DNA from: Streptomyces sp. B3I8
Lineage (GTDB): Bacteria > Actinomycetota > Actinomycetes > Streptomycetales > Streptomycetaceae
DNA: 64,000 nt
NCBI RefSeq assembly: GCF_030816915.1
Contig: NZ_JAUSYN010000002.1
Span: 6,647,501 to 6,711,500 of the forward strand
Direction: 5' to 3'
The position numbers and the translations under genes are program-made. Below the pieces are notes generated by a model, which made no database searches, was not told where the DNA came from, and saw only the letters and a program-made list of their open reading frames with translations. The stretch's first letter is position 1; each line of letters begins with the position of its first letter. Positions 60,690 through 64,000 of the stretch are shown in pieces.

Positions 60690-63600
60690 TCACTCGTCGT
60701 CCGGGGCGGGCGGGGTGGTCGAGAACAGGTCGCCGTCGAAGTACAGCGTGAGGGGAACGCCGCCGGAGGGACCGGACTCCCGGACGTCGCCGTTGGGGAG
60801 GACCACGCGGATCCGCCGTCCGGTCTCCCGGGCCACCAGGGCGGCCAGGGTGAAGACGTAGGCGGGGGAGTCGGGGCGGGCCAGCACCAGGGCAAGGCGC
60901 GCGGCCTCGTCCAGACCGGCGTCCGCGACGGTCAGCGAACCCTGGAGGACCGACTGGGCGTTCAGCGCTTCGGTGAGGGCGCCGATGCTCCGCAACTGCT
61001 CGGTGGTCACCGTCGCGCCGGGGCCCGGGAGGGCCGCGTCCCCGGGGACGCCGCGGGCGTCCACGTCGGAGCGGACCCGGTCGAGCAGCGCGCCGTGCGG
61101 GTCGCGGGCGCGGGTCCACGCCGGGGCGGGGCCGGACGCGGTGAGCGCCTGGGCCAGGGACCGGACGAACGAGTCGGGGCGCTCACCGCGGGGGACGACG
61201 GGGCCCGCCTCGTCGTCGTCCTCGTCGTCCTCGTCGTCCTCGTCCGAGTCGTCGGAATCCTCGTCGGCGTCCGGTTCCTCCTCGGCGTCCGAGTGGTCGC
61301 CCTCGTCGCCCTCGTCGGCGGCGTCTTCCGACTCCGACTCCGAGTCCGAGTCCTCGGAGTCGGCGCCCCAGGGGCCGCCTGTGCCGACGGCGGCACCCGC
61401 GGCACTCGTGCCCGCAGCGGCACCGGTGCCGTCGCCGTCCTCGCCGTCCTCTGTGGCCGGTGACACCTCCATCGTGCCGTCCACCGCCTCGGTGATCCGC
61501 GCGGGTGCCGGGCGGGGGGCACGGCGGGGCTGTGCGGCCGGGGCGGAGGCGAGGGAGGCGGTCGGGAGCGGGACGGTGCCGTCGCCGGCCGCCGCCCGGG
61601 CCGTCTCCAGCAGCGCGACCCGGTCCGTCAGGGTGCGCTGCGCGGTCCGCTGCGCGTTCGCCTGGAGGGTCTGCTCGGTGAGGCTCTGCTCGATCTCGTG
61701 CCCGAGCGCGTCCACCGCCCGCTGTGCCGCGTCCCGCGCGGCGACGGCCGCGTCGTGACGCCCGGTCGCCCCGGTGAGCGCCGTCCGGGCCGCCCGGTCG
61801 TCCGCGAGCGCGGCCGCGGCGTCGCGCCGGGCGCGCTCCAACGCCTCGGCCGCGTCGCGGGCCGCGCCACGGGCCAGTCCGAGCCGGCCGGTGATCTCGT
61901 CGACGGCGTGCCGTGCGGTGTCGAGGGCACGGTCGGCGTTCTCGGCCGCCGCCCGGGCCGCGGTCAGCGCGGTGCGGGCGTTGTCGCGGCGCGTGGTGCG
62001 CCGGGCGACCGAGCCGCCCGACGAGGAACTGCTCGTACTGCGCCGGGTGGCGCCGCCCCGCGACGAGGAGGAACCGGCGGTGGTGGCCTCCCGCAGGGCG
62101 CGGTCCGCCGACTCCAGCGCGGTCTCCGCCGCCGCCACCGCCTCGTGCGCCGCCCGCGCGGTGTCGGCCGCCGTACTCGCCCGCGCGCTGCTGTCGCTCA
62201 GATCGGCCGTCAACTCCGTGACACGGCGCTGCCGTTGGCCGTCGGTGTGGGCGGCGGCAGTGACCGCCGCGTCGGCTGCGGTACGCGCGTCGCGGGCGGC
62301 GTCGGCGGCATGCCGGGCGGCGGCCAGCTCCGTCGCCGCGTGCGCCACCGGCGGAAGGGCGTCGTCCCGGGTGCGGGTGAGGCCGGGCATACGGGCCTGC
62401 AGGCCGGCCTCCCGTACCCGCGCGGCCTCCTCCGCCTGCCCGGCCGCCTCCAGCGCGCGTATCTGTGCCCGTACGCCCGCCCAGGCGTCGGTGTCCCCCG
62501 CGGGAGCCGGAACCGGAGCCGGGCCGGCCGCCGACGGTGTCGCTGCCGGTGCGGGTGCCGGCACCGGTTCCCCGTCCGCCCCGAACCGCCGGAAACGCAG
62601 CCCGTCCCCGTCGCGCAGCGCCAGTTCGACCGTGCGGCCGAGGCGCGCGGCCAGGCCCGAGGCGGCGTACAGGGCGCGTGCCGTCTGCTGCGGGGTGCCG
62701 TCGACGGCCAGCCAGAGCTGGACGGTGGGGTCCTCCCGGCCCGCGCCCGCCCGGACACCGTCGGCGAGCAGCCCCGGCAGGTCGCGCAGCGGCACCGTCC
62801 GCCAGTCCCGGAGCACCCCGTCGGCGCGCGCGTCGTCCGGGCCGCCGGCCGCGCGGACCTGCGCGTCGGCGGCGTCGCGCAGCAGCGAGGCGCCGTCGTA
62901 CACGCCGGGATCGGTGCGCGCGGCGGTGACGCCGAAACCGAGCACGTCGCGCTCCCGCGTCCGCGTCCGCACCGTGCCGGTCACGTACCGGTCGCCGTCC
63001 CGGCCGTGCACGGTGATCAGCGCGTCGACGAGGATCTCGTGGCTGCGGCTGCCGCGCGTGCCCTCGGCGGCGGCGGTGTTGCCCTGCTTGAGCCAGTCGC
63101 GCCGGGTCCCGCCGACGGCGGCGCCCGAGCCGGGGGCCTGCGCCTGGCGGGCCAGTACCGGCAGCGTGAAGCCGAGCACCTGGCGGTTGTCGTCGGAGGC
63201 GGCGAAACCGCCCTGCACCGCCAGACCGCCGGTGGTGCCCGCGTACGAGGAGGAGCCCGTGCTCACCGTGGGCAGCCGCAGCCGGTCCAGCGTCACGTCG
63301 CCCGCGTCGGTGACCGGACGCGGCCGGAACAGCTCCACGGTGAGGCGGGGCGGGGTGCCCGGCGCGCCCTGGAGCGGATACGTGCCGGGCATGCGCGTGG
63401 TCAGGCCGGCCGTCACACGCGGACGGTCGAGGGAGAGCGTGCCCGCCTGGAGCAGTTCGCCGACCCGCACCGCCGTCGCGTCCGCCGAGTCGGAGGCGGC
63501 CAGCGACTGCCATGAATGCCGCAGCTCCGGGGCGACCTGGGTGAGCGCGGTCGCGAGCTGGGTGCCGCCGTCGAAGGCGAACACCGGCGCGGGACCGGCG

Positions 63601-64000
63601 GGAACGATCCGCTGCCCGCCCACCGCCGGCCGCGTCCGGTGCAGACCCGCCGCCAACGGGGTCTCCGGCGGCGCCGGTTCACCCGTCTCACTGCCGGTGA
63701 AGCGCAGCGCGGCGGCGGTGTGGACGGTGGTCTGCTGGGCCTCCCGGCCGCGGAAGACGTGCGCGATGCGGTCGGCGAGCGTGGTGTCCGCCTCGGTCAG
63801 GCTCAGGATGCCGTGCTGGAACATGCTGCCGGGCAGGTCCAGGATCCCCGTCATGGGGCTGACCCTGACCTCGGCGACGATCCGGTACGGCACGCCCTCG
63901 AAGTCCGCCGCGCTGTCGGTCCGCTGCCAGAAGCGGTTCTCGGCGGACCGGGTGACCCGCGCGGCGTTGCCGCGCACCGTCTCCGCGGTGAGCAGGGCAC
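60690..64000 (-). CDS. C-terminal part of a giant Ala-rich acidic protein (open at the window end)
   Basis: The reverse-strand frame ends at 60690 and continues past the window edge; about 1100 codons are visible, so the protein is large. Regions by in-window residue: a beta-rich N-terminal part (1-430) with EGVPYRIVAEVRVSPMTG and VTGTVRTRTRERDVLGF; an Ala/Arg/Asp-rich helical stretch (about 520-800) with a Ser-rich insert (SSSSRGGATRRSTSSSSSGG) likely to be coiled coil; an acidic tract (about 880-935) of Asp, Glu and Ser (DSEDSDSESESED); and a C-terminal globular domain (about 960-1100) ending VLPNGDVRESGPSGGVPLTL. No enzyme signature is seen. It may belong to the very long hypothetical proteins found in many Streptomyces; a secreted effector or structural role is speculation. 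Confidence 0.75.
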   Translation of the reverse strand, partial: ALLTAETVRGNAARVTRSAENRFWQRTDSAADFEGVPYRIVAEVRVSPMTGILDLPGSMFQHGILSLTEADTTLADRIAHVFRGREAQQTTVHTAAALRFTGSETGEPAPPETPLAAGLHRTRPAVGGQRIVPAGPAPVFAFDGGTQLATALTQVAPELRHSWQSLAASDSADATAVRVGELLQAGTLSLDRPRVTAGLTTRMPGTYPLQGAPGTPPRLTVELFRPRPVTDAGDVTLDRLRLPTVSTGSSSYAGTTGGLAVQGGFAASDDNRQVLGFTLPVLARQAQAPGSGAAVGGTRRDWLKQGNTAAAEGTRGSRSHEILVDALITVHGRDGDRYVTGTVRTRTRERDVLGFGVTAARTDPGVYDGASLLRDAADAQVRAAGGPDDARADGVLRDWRTVPLRDLPGLLADGVRAGAGREDPTVQLWLAVDGTPQQTARALYAASGLAARLGRTVELALRDGDGLRFRRFGADGEPVPAPAPAATPSAAGPAPVPAPAGDTDAWAGVRAQIRALEAAGQAEEAARVREAGLQARMPGLTRTRDDALPPVAHAATELAAARHAADAARDARTAADAAVTAAAHTDGQRQRRVTELTADLSDSSARASTAADTARAAHEAVAAAETALESADRALREATTAGSSSSRGGATRRSTSSSSSGGSVARRTTRRDNARTALTAARAAAENADRALDTARHAVDEITGRLGLARGAARDAAEALERARRDAAAALADDRAARTALTGATGRHDAAVAARDAAQRAVDALGHEIEQSLTEQTLQANAQRTAQRTLTDRVALLETARAAAGDGTVPLPTASLASAPAAQPRRAPRPAPARITEAVDGTMEVSPATEDGEDGDGTGAAAGTSAAGAAVGTGGPWGADSEDSDSESESEDAADEGDEGDHSDAEEEPDADEDSDDSDEDDEDDEDDDEAGPVVPRGERPDSFVRSLAQALTASGPAPAWTRARDPHGALLDRVRSDVDARGVPGDAALPGPGATVTTEQLRSIGALTEALNAQSVLQGSLTVADAGLDEAARLALVLARPDSPAYVFTLAALVARETGRRIRVVLPNGDVRESGPSGGVPLTLYFDGDLFSTTPPAPDDE

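Noticed and set aside
61698..63515. Long + strand frame opposite the giant protein
   Set aside because: Arg/Gly-rich composition without homology; the reverse strand carries the real codon pattern.

Overview
The window looks like a Streptomyces chromosome, probably an accessory region such as a chromosome arm. The base composition is very G+C rich (bases 57301-57360 hold 52 G or C out of 60), GTG starts are common, and families typical of Streptomyces are abundant (HxlR, MmyB-type and TetR regulators, SDRs, lipoprotein sugar-binding proteins, a peptidase inhibitor of family I36, a giant acidic protein). No rRNA, tRNA or CRISPR array was seen.

Region 1 (1-8.7 kb) is a catabolic island with visibly lower G+C (2701-2760 hold 32 of 60). 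It has the end of a fumarylacetoacetase-type hydrolase, a two-domain VOC/extradiol-type protein, a complete sugar-type ABC importer (lipoprotein, double ATPase, permease), three SDR dehydrogenases and a SnoaL-like protein, mostly overlapping or closely spaced. Region 2 (8.7-20.1 kb) is dominated by mobile DNA: IS3, IS5, IS630, Tn3 and IS701 remnants, one intact-looking IS701 element with a CTAG target duplication, and two 160-bp MITE-like repeats in the same orientation that bracket 11 kb including the importer and the SDRs. Islands of normal genes survive in it: an HSL esterase with an XRE-cupin regulator, a divergent HxlR/metallo-beta-lactamase pair, and a secreted I36 inhibitor.

Region 3 (20.1-32.9 kb) holds an MmyB-type regulator, an aldehyde dehydrogenase/PcaB-like lyase operon, a DJ-1/PfpI protein, an SDR, a double Lrp regulator divergent from an MFS pump, a small alpha/beta hydrolase and a zinc alcohol dehydrogenase. 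Between them lie decayed genes. The regulator/SDR divergent pair occurs twice with opposite halves decayed, and an AdhE-type alcohol dehydrogenase remnant has one piece flipped in place.

Region 4 (32.9-44.6 kb) is a redox and detoxification neighbourhood: polysaccharide deacetylase, HxlR with quinone oxidoreductase, carboxylesterase with TetR, a second TetR with an enoyl-reductase-like protein, an F420-type NADP reductase and an Old Yellow Enzyme homologue, a methyltransferase and a PLP dehydratase. Several divergent gaps contain clear palindromic operators.

Region 5 (44.6-56 kb) is a sugar regulon: a LacI regulator, a YtfQ-YtfR-YtfT-YjfF-like importer (galactofuranose type) and an exported 1092-residue PA14-GH2-LamG glycosidase. 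Related AACGTT-core sites lie upstream of all three units, suggesting one regulon. Region 6 (56-64 kb) has a DauR-like regulator overlapping a D-threonine aldolase/D-serine dehydratase-like enzyme and a threonine ammonia-lyase-like enzyme, then a DUF1304 membrane protein, a lipoprotein GH16 glucanase and the C-terminal 1100 residues of a giant Ala-rich, acidic protein that runs off the window.
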